From positions 744,001 through 808,000 of the forward strand of contig JBAIAC010000165.1 of assembly GCA_037349315.1 (NCBI GenBank): a DNA stretch of 64,000 nucleotides. The letters are read 5' to 3'. The notes beneath the pieces are model-generated. The model made no database searches and was not told the DNA's origin. It saw only the letters and a list, made by a program, of their open reading frames with translations. The DNA is from Chelydra serpentina (lineage: Eukaryota > Chordata > Testudines > Chelydridae). Of the stretch, positions 45,283 through 56,258 are shown piece by piece. Both the position numbers and the translations under genes were made by a program. Positions within the stretch are counted from its first letter, which is position 1; each line of letters opens with the position of its first letter.

Positions 45283-45574
45283 CACTGCCTAAGGAAAAGA
45301 GGGGGCTAGGACATGCTAATTATCAATAAGTATGTATTTCTAGAATATTCCAGACAGGTATTGATACCACATTCCTCACAATAGTACAAGTACCTTCCAG
45401 GAATGCACGAAACAACAAGATTAGCACTTGTCACATACAGTTAATTCTCTCTCTCATCCTCTCCCCAGGAGGAAAGCTGTGTATACAATTAAATCTTTTG
45501 TTCAAGTATTTTTTTTTTTTTAGTAAATTATATGTCCATGCTGCTCTGTGTTTATATGACAGAAGACAGCTCAA

Positions 45575-46310
45575 AGAAATGCATCTTGGACTTGGAATAA
45601 AAGGACTGAGGTTTGTGGTGATCCTTCGTTCCTGTAGGAGCTCATTCCACAGTCTTGGACTGGCCTCTGAGAAAGCTGTCTCTTCCATGGATTAGTTTAT
45701 GCTTGCATTGATGGCTCTATTAGGCCAGAAGAGCAGAGTTGACCTGTCTTCATCCTGGAGCTTCAGGCTCCTTTACGTATGTTGAGTGCCTTTATGATAA
45801 CAAGCAAGACTTTGACCATAACTCACTATTCTTTGGGAAGCTAGTGCAGAGAGAGGACAGGTCTGATGCGCTTGTGGTAGCCAGTGTTGCTGAGGAGATG
45901 TGCTGCAGAGTTCTGTACTAGAAGAAGTTTCACAAGGAGATGGCTTCATGACCAGGTCTATCACATTCTTGTAGTCCAGATGAGAGGGGACGAATGTGTG
46001 TATAAATCAGGCCAGGTCACTGTTCATCAGGATGGGACAGAGTGCCCTACCCAACCATGGACGGTACAGAGTGCTGCTGGCAGATGTTGTTATGTAAGAG
46101 CTCAGCATTCTCCTAAATTACAGCCTGAATTTACCAATTGTGGGTGTGTGCCTTCAACCAGAGGAGACTGCACTACAGCAGCACACTCCACATAGGGCTT
46201 TTCTCTGTAACCAGCATCACCCCCATCTAGCTCCATTTCAGCTTCAGCCAGCTGTTCTTCATCCATGGGCTGATCTTATCCAAGCAATGTAATATCCTGG
46301 ACAAACCTTA
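45575..46310 (-). mobile_element. L2 LINE remnant, 3' coding part
   Basis: Antisense L2: 'aggagctcattccacagtct', 'gctgcagagttctgtactag', 'cttgtagtccagatgagagg' and 'cttcagccagctgttcttca' are in the order of the L2 3' coding region. Strongly diverged; no open frame of size. Confidence 0.6.
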
Positions 46311-46728
46311 TGGAATTAAGATAAACTTTATTGAATAAGGGTTAATACTTTTGGGGTACATTATATTGAAAATGCAATTATGTGTTCTTGTAGGACTGTA
46401 TGTACCTTTTCTAGGAACTTCAAAGGACTTTTGGGGACAGTGCACATAAAGTGAATTTCCTAGGAAATACTTTGGGGGTGAAGGGAATACAAATGACCTA
46501 TTCCTGCTCCTGGAAACTCCAGATCAAAGACCCCTCAACTGTATAAAGAGTGAACTAAACATGGTATGAGTGTGCTTTTCTGAGCTGAAGTTGTGATGAA
46601 TTGTGACCACAAAGGAAACCCATTAGATGGGGTGCTGAATGACTGCTCCTGTCAGAGCCCATGTTAGGGTTGTGGGATTCTCTGGTAAGCTTATTAGCAT
46701 GTGTATGGGTTCTTTTATTGTTTTAAGG
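46311..46728. other. No feature recognised
   Basis: Between an L2 remnant and a hAT. Nothing named. Confidence 0.35.
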
Positions 46729-46934
46729 CAGTGGTTCTCAAACTATTGTACTAGTGATCCCTTTCACATAGCAAGCCTCTGAGTGCGATCCCCCTTATAA
46801 ATTAAAAACACTTGTTTATATATTTAACACCATTATAAATGCTGGAGGCAAAGCAGGGTTTGGGGTGGAGGCTGACAGCTCGCGAGACCCCCATGTAATA
46901 ACCTCGTGCCCGACCCCCAGTTTGAGAACCCCTG
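46729..46934. mobile_element. hAT-like element, copy 2 of a family (206 bp)
   Basis: CAGTGGTTCTCAAAC...AGTTTGAGAACCCCTG, with 8-bp duplication TTTTAAGG (46721-46728 and 46935-46942). Best-preserved copy of the family at 20673-20889. Confidence 0.93.
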
Positions 46935-47044
46935 TTTTAAGGTATTTTTTTCAATAATACGTTTACCTTAAGAATAAAATAGGCATGTATAGGAAGTGCT
47001 GTGTGGCACCTTACAGCTGTAGCTATTACACTGTTAACCATCTC

Positions 47045-47069
47045 AAAAAAAAAAAAAAAAAAAAAAAAA
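47045..47069 (+). repeat. Poly-A run (25)
   Basis: Uninterrupted A homopolymer. I could not identify a retrocopy body upstream (46943-47044), so it may be a simple repeat rather than a tail. Confidence 0.85.
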
Positions 47070-47264
47070 GCAAGAATGTATCCTTGGGCAACCTGCCTGT
47101 GCTGGGAATAATGTGACGGCAGGAAACTGTGCAGCCTGGATATACCCCAGTCAAAAGGGAGAAACACAAAGGTCTCCCATCCAGGAAAGGCAACAGCTGA
47201 GGAGTTGGAAGCCTGAGAGTGGGTGCGCTTGATGATCCACACTGGGGAAATACAGGTGCAGTTG

Positions 47265-47835
47265 CCCTGACACCTTCAACCAGAGGAGACTGCACCACAG
47301 CTGCAAACTCCTCACAGTGTTTTCCTCTGCCAGCAGCATCAATGACTTGTGGCTAGGTTTCAGCTTCAGCTGGCTGTTCTTCAGCCATGAGCTGATCTCA
47401 TCAAAGCACTGGACCATCTTGGTGATAGTGAACCACTGGCATGTAGTGAAGGATAAACAGAGCCACGTGCCACCTGTATATTGTTGGCTTCTTATTGCAC
47501 AGCCTCGCACCAGTTTATCTGGTGGCTGCATGTGGATGCTGAATAAGACAGGAGAGAGAATTGGGACTCCACAATTAAACAGTCTAGTGACAAAGGTGCA
47601 GTTTCCCATCACTACCTTTTGGCTACATCCCTCCATGAATTAAAACCGTTTTAGTGTGTTCCCCTGGTCTCTGCCACCTCTCTCAGGCAGGACAGCAGTA
47701 TCTCATAGTCAACAGTGTTGAATACCGCAGAGTGGTCCAGGAGAATGATAATGGATGTCTGCCCTTCAGCCACCAAGGAGGGAGACAAATAATTTAGGGA
47801 GGCACAAGGGAGTAGAAACTAGGCATAAGGGAATG
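47265..47835 (-). pseudogene. L2 LINE reverse transcriptase remnant
   Basis: A minus-strand frame at 47151-47636 contains NCGVPILSPVLFSIHMQPP, then CQWFTITKMVQCFDEISSWL and LKLKPSHKSLMLL, which line up with the RT of L2 elements. The catalytic YADD box is degraded to YTGG. Upstream, 'gtgttgaataccgcagagtg' (47728-47747) continues the homology. Dead relic of a non-LTR retrotransposon polymerase. Confidence 0.72.
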
Positions 47836-48060
47836 AAGTTCGGCAAAGAGCTAACTAGCTGTTTTAGACTTTGGTGTTTAGTCTGCCCTAGGGAAGTGGT
47901 GAAAGCTTTGTCATTTCAAAAACTCAGCATTAGACTGGACAGAGCACTAGAGAATACCCTAAGGACAGTTCGGCCCAGCTTGCGTAGTAGGGATGGACTA
48001 GCGGCTGACCTAAACAATAGAGCTTTTCTGTCTTTAACTTCTATAAAACTGTCTGTGTCA
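47785..48060 (+). mobile_element. Old CR1-like 3' fragment
   Basis: 'cctagggaagtggtgaaagc', 'cagcattagactggacagag' and 'cactagagaataccctaagg' are in the order of the last coding segment and tail of a CR1 subfamily. No terminal repeat; limits approximate. Confidence 0.5.
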
Positions 48061-48422
48061 GATTCCAGAAGCGTGCTGGGAGCTTTAATGAATGAACAGG
48101 CTCCCCTGAGCTGCTGACACCATCTTCTTCTCTCTTGTGATGGTTAGCAGGGTTCCAGCCAGCAGGGAGGACGGCTCACCAGAGGCATGGAGGCCCCACT
48201 CACCAGGACCTCTGTGCTCCTCCAAAAACCTATAGCCACCTTCCCTGTCATAAACCCTACCCCAGATTGCTCATGATGGGCCAAGGAGGGAAGTGGCGCA
48301 AAAGGGAAAGAGTTACACCAATAGAACCACATAGTCAACTTAGCCATGAGCACAGAATTGTGCTTCTATTAAGAATTTTACTTTTCTTAAAAAAGAAAGA
48401 AAAAAATAATTAATTTTTGCTT
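48061..48422. other. No feature recognised
   Basis: Short unassigned stretch ending in an A-rich run (48389-48415) at the 3' side of a minus-strand CR1. Confidence 0.35.
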
Positions 48423-51045
48423 TCATAGAATCATAGAATCTCAGGGTTGGAAGGGACCTCAGGAGGTCATCTAGTCCAACCCCCTGCTCAAAGCAGGACC
48501 AAACCCAACTAAATCATCCCAGCTAGGGCTTTGCCAAGCCTGACCTTAAAAACCTCTAAGGAAGGAGATTCCACCACCTCCCTAGGTAACCCATTCCAGT
48601 TCTTCACCACCCTACTAGTGAGAAAGTTTTTCCTAATGTCCAACCTAAACCTCCCCCTCTGCAACTTGAGACCATTACTCCTTGTTCTGTCATCTTCTAC
48701 CACTGAGAACAATCTAGATCCATCCTCTTTGGAACCCCCTTTCAGGTAGGTGAAAGCAGCTATCAAATCCCCCCTCACTCTTCTCTTCTGCAGGCTAAAC
48801 AATCCCAGTTCCCTCAGCCTCTCCTCATAAGTCATGTGCTCCAGCCCCCTAATCATGTTTGTTGCCATCCGTTGAACTCTTTCCAATTTATCCACATCCT
48901 TCTTGTAGTGTGGTGCCCAAAACTGGACACAGTACTCCAAATGAGGCCTCACCAGTGCCGAATAGAGGGGAATGATCACGTCCCTCAATCTGCTGGAAAT
49001 GCCCCTACTTATACAACCCAAAATGCCGTTAGCCTTCTTGGCAACAAGGGCACACTGTTGACTCATATTCAGCTTTTCATCCACCATAACCCCTAGGTCC
49101 TTTTCTGCAGAACTGCTGCCCAGCCATTCGGTCCCTAGTCTGTAGCAGTGCATGGGATTCTTCCGTCCTAAGTGCAGGACTCTTCACTTGTCCTTGTTGA
49201 ACCTCATCATATTTCTTTTGGCCCAATCCTCTAATTTATCTAGGTCCCTCTGTATCCTATCCCTACCCTCCAGCGTATCAACCACTCCTCCCAGTTTAGT
49301 GTCATCTGCTAACTTGCTATGGGTGCAGTCCACACCATCCTCCAGATCGTTAATGAAGATATTGAACAAAACCGGCCCCAGCACCGACCCTTAGGGCACT
49401 CCACTTGATACCAGCTGCCAACTAGACATGGAACCATTGATCACTACCCGTTGAGCCCGACCATCTAGCCAGTTTTCTATCCACCTTACCGTCCATTCAT
49501 CCAGCCCATACTTCTTTAACTTGCTGGCAAGAATACTGTGGGAGACTGTATCAAAAGCTTTGCTAAAGTCAAGAAATAGCACATCCACTGCTTTCCCCTC
49601 ATCCACAGAGCTGGTTATCTCATCATAGAAGGCAATTAGGTTAGTCAGGCATGACTTGCCCTTGGTGAATCCATGCTGACTGTTCCTGATTACTTTCCCC
49701 TCCTTTAAGTGGTTCAGAATTGATTCCTTGAGGACCTGTTCCATGATTTTTCCAGGGACTGAGGTGTGACTGACTGGCCTATAGTTCCCTGGATCTTCCT
49801 TCTTCCCTTTTTTAAAGATGGGCACTACATTAGCTTTTTTCCAGTCATCTGGGACCTCCCCCGATTGCCATGATTTTTCAAAGATAATGGCCAATGGCTC
49901 TGCAATCTCATCGGCCAACTCCTTTAGCACCCTCGGATGCAGTGCATCCGGCCCCATGGACTTGTGCTCGTCCAGCTTTTCTAAATTGTCCCGAACTACT
50001 TCTTTCTCCACAGAGGGCTGGTCACCTCCTCCCCAAACCATGCTGCAGAGTGCAGCTGTCTGGGAGCTGACCTTGCCTGTGAAGACACAGGCAAAAAAAG
50101 CAATTGAGTACACAAGCTTTCTCCACACCCTCTGTCACTAGGTTCCCTCCCTCATTCAGCAAGGGGCCCACACTTTCCTTGACTTTCTTCTTGTTGCTAA
50201 CATACCTGAAGAAATCCTTCTTGTTACTCCTAACATCTCCGGCTAGTTGCAACTCCAAGTGTGATTTGGCCTTCCTAATTTCACTCCTGCATGCCTGAGC
50301 AATACTTTTATACTCCTCCCTGGTTATTTGTCCAATCTTCCACTTCTTGTAAGCATTTTTTGTGTGTTTAAGACGAGCAAGGATTTCACTGTTAAGCCAA
50401 GCTGGTCACCTGCCATATTTACTTTTCTTCCTACACATCAGGATGGTTTGTTCCTGCAACCTCAATAAGGATGCTTTAAAATACAGCCAGCTTTCCTCGA
50501 CTCCTTTCCCCCTCATGTTATTCTCCCAGGGGACCTTGCCCATCAGTTCCCTGAGGGAGTCGAAGTCTGCTTTTCTGAAGTCCAGGGTCTCTGTTCTACT
50601 GCTCTCCTTTCTTCCTTGTGTCAGGATCCTGAACTCGACCATCTCATGGTCACTGCCTCCCAGGTTCCCATCCACTTTTGCTTCCTCTACTATTTCTTCC
50701 CTGTTTGTGAGCAGCAGGTCAAGAAGAGCTTTTCCCCTAGTTGGTTCCTCCAGCACTTGCACCAGGAAATTGTCCCCTACACTTTCCAGAAACTTCCTGG
50801 ATTGTCTGTGCACTGCTGTATTGCTCTCCCAGCAGATATCGGGGTGATTAAAGTCACCCATGAGAACCAGGGCCTGTGATCTAGCAACTTCTGTTAGTTG
50901 CTGGAAGAAAGCCTTGTCCACCTCATCCCCCTGGTCTGGTGGTCTGTAGCAGACTCCCACCACGACCTTACCCTTGTTGCTCACACTTCTAAATTTAATC
51001 CAGAGACTTTCAGGTTTTTCTGCAGTTTCATACTGGAGCTCTGAG
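48423..51045 (-). mobile_element. Longest CR1 LINE copy in the window (~2.6 kb)
   Basis: Covers the C-terminal endonuclease half, RT, tail and the 3' end 'atagaatcatagaatctcag'. 5' homology fades at about 51045, so the copy is 5' truncated. No TSD found. Confidence 0.9.
48509..51044 (-). pseudogene. CR1 ORF2 (endonuclease + RT), broken
   Basis: Bifunctional protein of a non-LTR retrotransposon. Minus-strand frames: 50406-50984 carries the endonuclease end ([31 protein letters not shown] with the catalytic SDH); 49391-50128 carries the RT start ([13 protein letters not shown]); 49184-49384 has LADDTKLGG; 48509-49153 has the C-terminal tail ([38 protein letters not shown]). Breaks: the Gln of the GVPQGS box is TAA at 49393-49395, a stop follows SKYGR at the left end of the endonuclease frame, and frameshifts lie around 49154-49184 and 50022-50128. 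Cannot produce a full protein. Confidence 0.88.
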
Positions 51046-51499
51046 CAGAACTGAGGAGGGATCTGACTGAGGTGGAGGGTGGTGGTCTAGCAGATAAAAT
51101 CTGGAACAGCATTCACATGTAAGGGCAGTGTGACAAAATACAATGTTATAGCAGAAGATGATAGACAAGGCATCAAAGCTTGCATCTTAATTAAAGATGA
51201 CCTTAAAGGACAGAGGGGTTACTTAGTAGAAGTAGTGCTTGTTTTCTGCATGTCTTCCCTTCACAGAGCTCTACTGTAGGAGTTATCTAAGGTACTTAGT
51301 TATACAGTCCCCATTACCACAGTATTCAACCACCTCAATCTCAAATGTGTTTGTGAAGGACGTGGGAGCTGCATGTAATATTTTATTAATATTATATGTC
51401 CAGTATAGTGTTGTAATCCTGTAGGGAGTTAATTCCAACAAGAGCTAACTACATGGAAGCCAGAACGCTGACAATCTCAGATGACCCAACCAAATGCAG
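51046..51499. other. No feature recognised
   Basis: Between the 5' truncation of a CR1 and a hAT element. Confidence 0.35.
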
Positions 51500-51856
51500 G
51501 CACAGGTGCTGGGACTTTTCTTTTGTCCGGTGAGTGCTCCACCTCTTCCCACCCCCGCTCCACCCCCTCCTTTGAGGCCCTCCCCACCTGCTGCTCACTC
51601 CTCTCCGACCTCCAACCCGCCCCGGAGAACCTCCCGCCAGCTGTTTGCTGATTGGCGGCCAGCCCCAAGGCCCCGCAGAACAGCTGATCCACAGCCAGCC
51701 CACAAGACCCTACCAAACAGCTGACTGGCAGCCAGCCCCAGGGCCCCATCGAACAGCTGATCGGCAGCCAGCCCCGGGGCCATGGACCCACTGTGACTGG
51801 TGGTGCTTTTTCTGTGGGTGCTTGAGCCCTGGAGCACTCAGGGAGTTGGTGCCTAT
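51500..51856. mobile_element. Non-autonomous hAT-like element (357 bp)
   Basis: Start GCACAGGTGCTGGGAC and end GAGTTGGTGCCTAT are imperfect inverted repeats. Perfect 8-bp duplication AAATGCAG (51492-51499 and 51857-51864). The core repeats a 'ccagccc..ggccccgcagaac' theme three times (about 51655-51780). Confidence 0.85.
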
Positions 51857-52189
51857 AAATGCAGGTGTCATTTGCTTTTGAAGTTTACCTCACACCATGA
51901 TGTGTTTTCACACGGGAAGAGGAAATCCAGGTGGGAAACTGAAACAGAGTACATGAGCGTGGACAAAAAACACAGGCCCTGAAGCAAAGGGGAGAGAGAG
52001 GCAGAAACTGCTGGGAAAGAGACTGAACCAGTCGGGCTTACTGAGTAATCACGGTGGGTACAAGTAGGGTCTATAACAAGGGACCCAATCTGGGAGTCAG
52101 AGAATCACAGGATTCCACCTCACGGCAGGGGAAATCAAGAGGCTTGTCACTTGGAGAGATTAGAGAGGGGTCAATATCCAGCTAACACT
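51857..52189. other. No feature recognised
   Basis: Short stretch, no named element. Confidence 0.35.
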
Positions 52190-52390
52190 GAATGGAGGCA
52201 GTATTTATCCTCACAAACCCTCATGAGGAAGGGCAGTGCTATTATCCTCATTGTGCAGAAAGGGAACTGAGGCATGGAGACTAAGTGACATGCCCAAGGT
52301 CCCACAGGAAGTCTGTGACAAAGCAGGAAATTGAAGCCAAGGCTCCTGAATCCTACACCAGTGCCCTAACCACTGGGTTATCCTTCCTCT
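52190..52390 (+). mobile_element. MIR / CORE-SINE-like element, second copy
   Basis: 'ttatcctcattgtgcagaaa', 'gggaactgaggcatggagac', 'taagtgacatgcccaaggtc', 'ccacaggaagtctgtgacaa', 'accagtgccctaaccactgg' follow MIR order closely. Confidence 0.85.
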
Positions 52391-53187
52391 CTAAAAGGAG
52401 TTGCATTGCTTAGCACAGAGGATTATGAGGAGGAAATGTCAGGAAAAACAGTGTGGTTATGAATCATGCTAGATTATCTCCCTCCCCGTGAAGGTACCAT
52501 GGTAATCAATTCACGTCTGATTCTTCATTTTGATAGTCTAAACAGATCAAGCTCTTTGAGTCTCTCATAGTAAGGCATTTTCTCAAGTCCTTCAATCATT
52601 TGTGGCTTTTCTCTGCACCCTCTTCAATTTTTCCAACATCCTTTTTAAAACATGGACCAAAACAGGTTTTGCTGACAATCCTCACTGATGTTGATTGGGG
52701 ACTTTCTCAGATGGAAGAGATGGGGGGCACAAAAACCTTTCCCTGAATTGTTGGGTTTTTTTGGCATTTGAATAAAATAGATATTAACAAAACTTTTAAA
52801 AATAAGTTTTGAACAGTCTGAGTAAACAATTTCCCCACTGGTAATGAGGTTTAATTATAAGTATCACTAATGTAATAACACTAACAGTTCTCCATTATTC
52901 CAGTGTCTTCCAAGAATAACAGGATACACAATAATTGAATTTTTAATGTAAACAAGAAACAAATATTTTTCTGAAAAACAAACAAATAGCCCTTTCAGGC
53001 CTTCTCCCTGCACCATAAAGAGGAAGAAAAGGGCAGTAACTCATTTTTCCAATCACCTTTAACAAGTCTTCTGATGATATATGAGTCAAAATAAAATTCA
53101 TCTCCCTCTCCCAGAACTGAAAACACAGCTATAAATCAGATACATGCGGAAAGAAAGTGGGTACAGTAAGAATAATAGAAATAATAA
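52391..53187. other. Old CR1 fragment at ~52530-52680, rest unassigned
   Basis: 'gtctaaacagatcaagctct' and 'ttctctgcaccctcttcaat' correspond to an antisense CR1 C-terminal segment. The AT-rich remainder has no named element. Confidence 0.45.
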
Positions 53188-53512
53188 AATCATAGAAATG
53201 TACGACTGGAATGGACCTCAAGAAGTCATCCTGTCCAGCCCCGTGCGGTGAGGCAAAACCAAGTACACCTAGACCAGCCCTGGCAGCTGCTTGTCTAACA
53301 TTTTCTTTAAAACTTCCAATGATGGGAACGTCACAGCCTCCCTTGGAAGCCTGTTCCACTCCTTATCTATCCTTACAGTTAGAAAGATTTTCCTAATATC
53401 TAAAGCTCCCTGGCTGCAGATTATTCATAAATTCATAGATTCTAGGGCTGGAAGGGACCTCGAGAGGTCATCGAGTCCAGCCCCCTGCCCTCATGGCAGG
53501 ACCAAATACTGT

Positions 53513-54829
53513 CTAGACCATCCCTGATAGACATTTATCTAACCTACTCTTAAATATCTCCAGAGATGGAGATTCCACAACCTCCCTGGGCAGTTTATTC
53601 CAGTGTTTAACCACCCTGACAGTTAGGAACTTTTTCCTAATGTCCAACCTAAACCTCCCTTGCTGCAGTTTAAACCCATTGCTTCTTGTTCTATCCTCAG
53701 ATGCTAAGATGAACAAGTTTTCTCCCTCCTCCTTATGACACGCTTTTAGATACCTGAAGACCGCTATCATGTCCCCTCTCAGTCTTCTCTTTTCCAAACT
53801 AAACAAACCCAATTCCTTCAGCCTTCCTTCATAGGTCATGTTCTCTAGACCCTTAATCATTCTTGTTGCTCTTCTCTGGACCCTCTCCAATTTCTCCACA
53901 TCTTTCTTGAAATGCGGTGCCCAGAACTGGACACAATACTCCAGTTGAGGCCTAACCAGCGCAGAGTAGAGCAGAAGAATGACTTCTTGTGTCTTGCTCA
54001 CAACACACCTGTTAATGCAGCCCAGAATCATGTTTGCTTTTTTTGCAACAGCATCACACTGTTGACTCATATTTAGCTTGTGGTCCACTATAACCCCTAG
54101 ATCCCTTTCTGCCATACTCCTTCCTAGACAGTCTCCTCGCATTCTGTATGTGTGAAACTGATTGTTCCTACCTAAGTGGAGCACTTTGCATTTGTCCTTA
54201 TTAAACTTCATCCTGTTTACCTCTGACCATTTCTCCAATTTGTCCAGATCATTTTGAATTATGACCCTATCCTCCAAAGCAGTTGCAATCCCTCCCAGTT
54301 TGGTATCATCTGCAAACGTAATAAGCGTACTTTCTATGCCAATATCCAAGTCATTGATGAAGATATTGAACAGAGCCGGTCCCAAAACAGACCCTTGCGG
54401 AACCCCACTCGATATACCTTTCCAGCAGGATTGGGAACCATTAATAACTACTCTCTGAGTACGGTTATCCAGCCAGTTGCGCACCCACCTTATAGTAGCC
54501 CCATCTAAGTTGTATTTCCCTAGTTTATTGATAAGAATATCATGCGAGACCGTATCAAATGCCTTACTAAAGTCTAGGTATACCACATCCACCGCTTCTC
54601 CCTTATCCACAAGACTCGTTATCCTATCAAAGAAAGCTATCAGATTGGTTTGACATGATTTGTTCTTTACAAATCCATGCTGGCTATTCCCTATCACCTT
54701 ACCACCTTCCAAGTGTTTGCAGATGATTTCCTTAATTACTTCCTCCATTATTTTCCCTGGCACAGAAGTTAAACTAACTGGTCTGTAGTTTCCTGGGTTG
54801 TTTTTATTTCCCTTTTTATAGATGGGCAC
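53513..54829 (-). CDS. CR1 ORF2 fragment: intact reverse transcriptase domain (438 aa)
   Basis: Open minus-strand frame from an internal Met to the natural stop at 53513-53515. RT motifs in order: [20 protein letters not shown] (~10-30), [14 protein letters not shown] (~83), [19 protein letters not shown] (~140), FADDTKLGG (~172; catalytic ADD), [20 protein letters not shown] (~247), [20 protein letters not shown] (~300), [18 protein letters not shown] (~410). Full CR1 ORF2 proteins also have an N-terminal endonuclease, absent here because the copy is 5' truncated, so the Met at 54829 is internal and not a true start. It is the best preserved of this family in the window; the sister copy at 33228-34700 is frameshifted. 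Confidence 0.85.
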   Translation of the reverse strand: MPIYKKGNKNNPGNYRPVSLTSVPGKIMEEVIKEIICKHLEGGKVIGNSQHGFVKNKSCQTNLIAFFDRITSLVDKGEAVDVVYLDFSKAFDTVSHDILINKLGKYNLDGATIRWVRNWLDNRTQRVVINGSQSCWKGISSGVPQGSVLGPALFNIFINDLDIGIESTLITFADDTKLGGIATALEDRVIIQNDLDKLEKWSEVNRMKFNKDKCKVLHLGRNNQFHTYRMRGDCLGRSMAERDLGVIVDHKLNMSQQCDAVAKKANMILGCINRCVVSKTQEVILLLYSALVRPQLEYCVQFWAPHFKKDVEKLERVQRRATRMIKGLENMTYEGRLKELGLFSLEKRRLRGDMIAVFRYLKACHKEEGENLFILASEDRTRSNGFKLQQGRFRLDIRKKFLTVRVVKHWNKLPREVVESPSLEIFKSRLDKCLSGMV

Positions 54830-54890
54830 TATATTTGCCCTTTTCCAGTCTTCTGGAATCTCTCCTGTCTCCCATGATTTACCAAAGATA

Positions 54891-55832
54891 GAATCATAGA
54901 ATCTCAGGGTTGGAAGGGACCTCAGGAGGTCATCTAGTCCAACCCCCTGCTCAAAGCAGGACCAACCCCAACTAGATCATCCCAGCCAGGGCTTTGTCAA
55001 GCCTGACCTTAAAAACCTCTAAGGAAGGAGATCCCACCACCTCCCTAGGTAACCCATTCCAGTGCTTCACCACCCTACTAGTGAAAAGGTTTTTCCTAAT
55101 ATCCAACCTAAACCTCCCCCTTTGCAACTTGAGACCATTACTCCTTGTTCTGTCATCTTCTACCACTGAGAACAGTCTAGATCCATCCTCTTTGGAACCC
55201 CCTTTTAGGTAGTTGAAAGCAGCTATCAAATCCCCCCTCACTCTTCTCTTCTGCAGGCTAAACAATCCCAGTTCCCTCAGCCTCTCCTCATAAGTCATGT
55301 GCTCCAGCCCCCTAATCATTTTTGTTGCCCTCCGTTGGACTCTTTCCAATTTATCCACATCCTTCTTGTAGTGTGGGGCCCAAAACTGGACACAGTACTC
55401 CAAATGAGGCCTCACCAGTGCCGAATAGAGGGGAATAATCACGTCCCTCGATCTGCTGGAAATGCCCTACTTATACAGCCCAAAATGCCGTTAGCCTTCT
55501 TGGCAACAAGGGCACACTGTTGACTCATATTCAGCTTTTCATCCACCGTAACCCCTAGGTCCTTTTCTGCAGAACTGCTGCCCAGCCATTCGGTCCCTAG
55601 TCTGTAGCAGTGCATGGGATTCTTCCGTCCTAAGTGCAGGACTCTGCACTTGTCCTTGTTGAACCTCATCAGATTTCTTTTGGCCCAATTCTCTAATTTG
55701 TCTAGGTCCCTCTGTATCCTGTCCCTACCCTCCAGCGTATCAACCACTCCTCCCAGTTTAATGTCATCTGCAAACTTGCTAAGGGTGCAGTCCACACCAT
55801 CCTCCAGGTCGTTGATGAAGATATTGAACAAA
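54891..55832 (-). mobile_element. CR1 LINE, first young family, innermost level
   Basis: 3' end 'gaatcatagaatctcagggt' at 54891; truncated at 'gatattgaacaaa' (55832) inside the RT. Two minus-strand frames, 54972-55442 and 55439-55831, are offset by a 1-bp loss near 55462-55467 ('aaatgccctacttatac', where sister copies have 'aaatgcccctacttatac'). Confidence 0.88.
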
Positions 55833-56258
55833 ATATTGAGCTAGAGGCTCATTAAGGATTTGTGTGATTGTAGGATTAAGCCCATTACTTCTTGTGCTAC
55901 CTCCAGTGGACATGGAGAACAATTGATCACAGTCCGCTTTATAACAGCCCTTCAGACTGGGTTCAGGTCCCCCCTCAGTCTTCTTTTCTCAAAGCTAAAC
56001 ATGCCAAGTTTTGTAACCTGCCTCATAGGTCAGGTTTTCTAAACCTTTTATCATTTTTGTTGCTCTCCTTTGGATTCTCTCTAGTCTGTCCACATCTTTT
56101 TTAAAGTGTGGCGCCAAGAACTGGACACAGTACTCCAGCTGAGGCCTCACCAGTGCCAAGTAGAGTGGGACAATTACCTCCTTGCTTATGTACGATACAC
56201 CTTTTAATACACTGCAGAATAGTATTAGCCTTTTTCGCAACTGCATCACATTGTTGAT

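Larger units (their letters stand above)
53423..55851 (-). mobile_element. CR1 LINE, second young family, middle level of the nest
   Basis: Same family as 33137-35195; 53423-54890 plus a ~19-bp stub 55833-55851 ('gagctagaggctca'), which is the sequence that follows in the sister copy near 34605-34625. The copy is 5' truncated at the stub and split by a CR1 of the other family. Confidence 0.82.
53188..56258 (-). mobile_element. Old CR1 LINE, host of a three-level nest
   Basis: Antisense halves 53188-53422 and 55872-56258. The left half stops at 'ctggctgcagatt', and the right half resumes 'aggattaagcccattacttc', which is continuous in CR1. Everything between is younger CR1 sequence. Confidence 0.82.

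Noticed and set aside
47045..47069. Processed pseudogene marked by poly-A
   Set aside because: No recognisable mRNA-derived body upstream and no flanking duplication found.
48531..49394. Plus-strand frames antisense to CR1 (also at 21530, 33969, 54254, 54994)
   Set aside because: They recur wherever the CR1 coding region is present and mirror the RT on the other strand.
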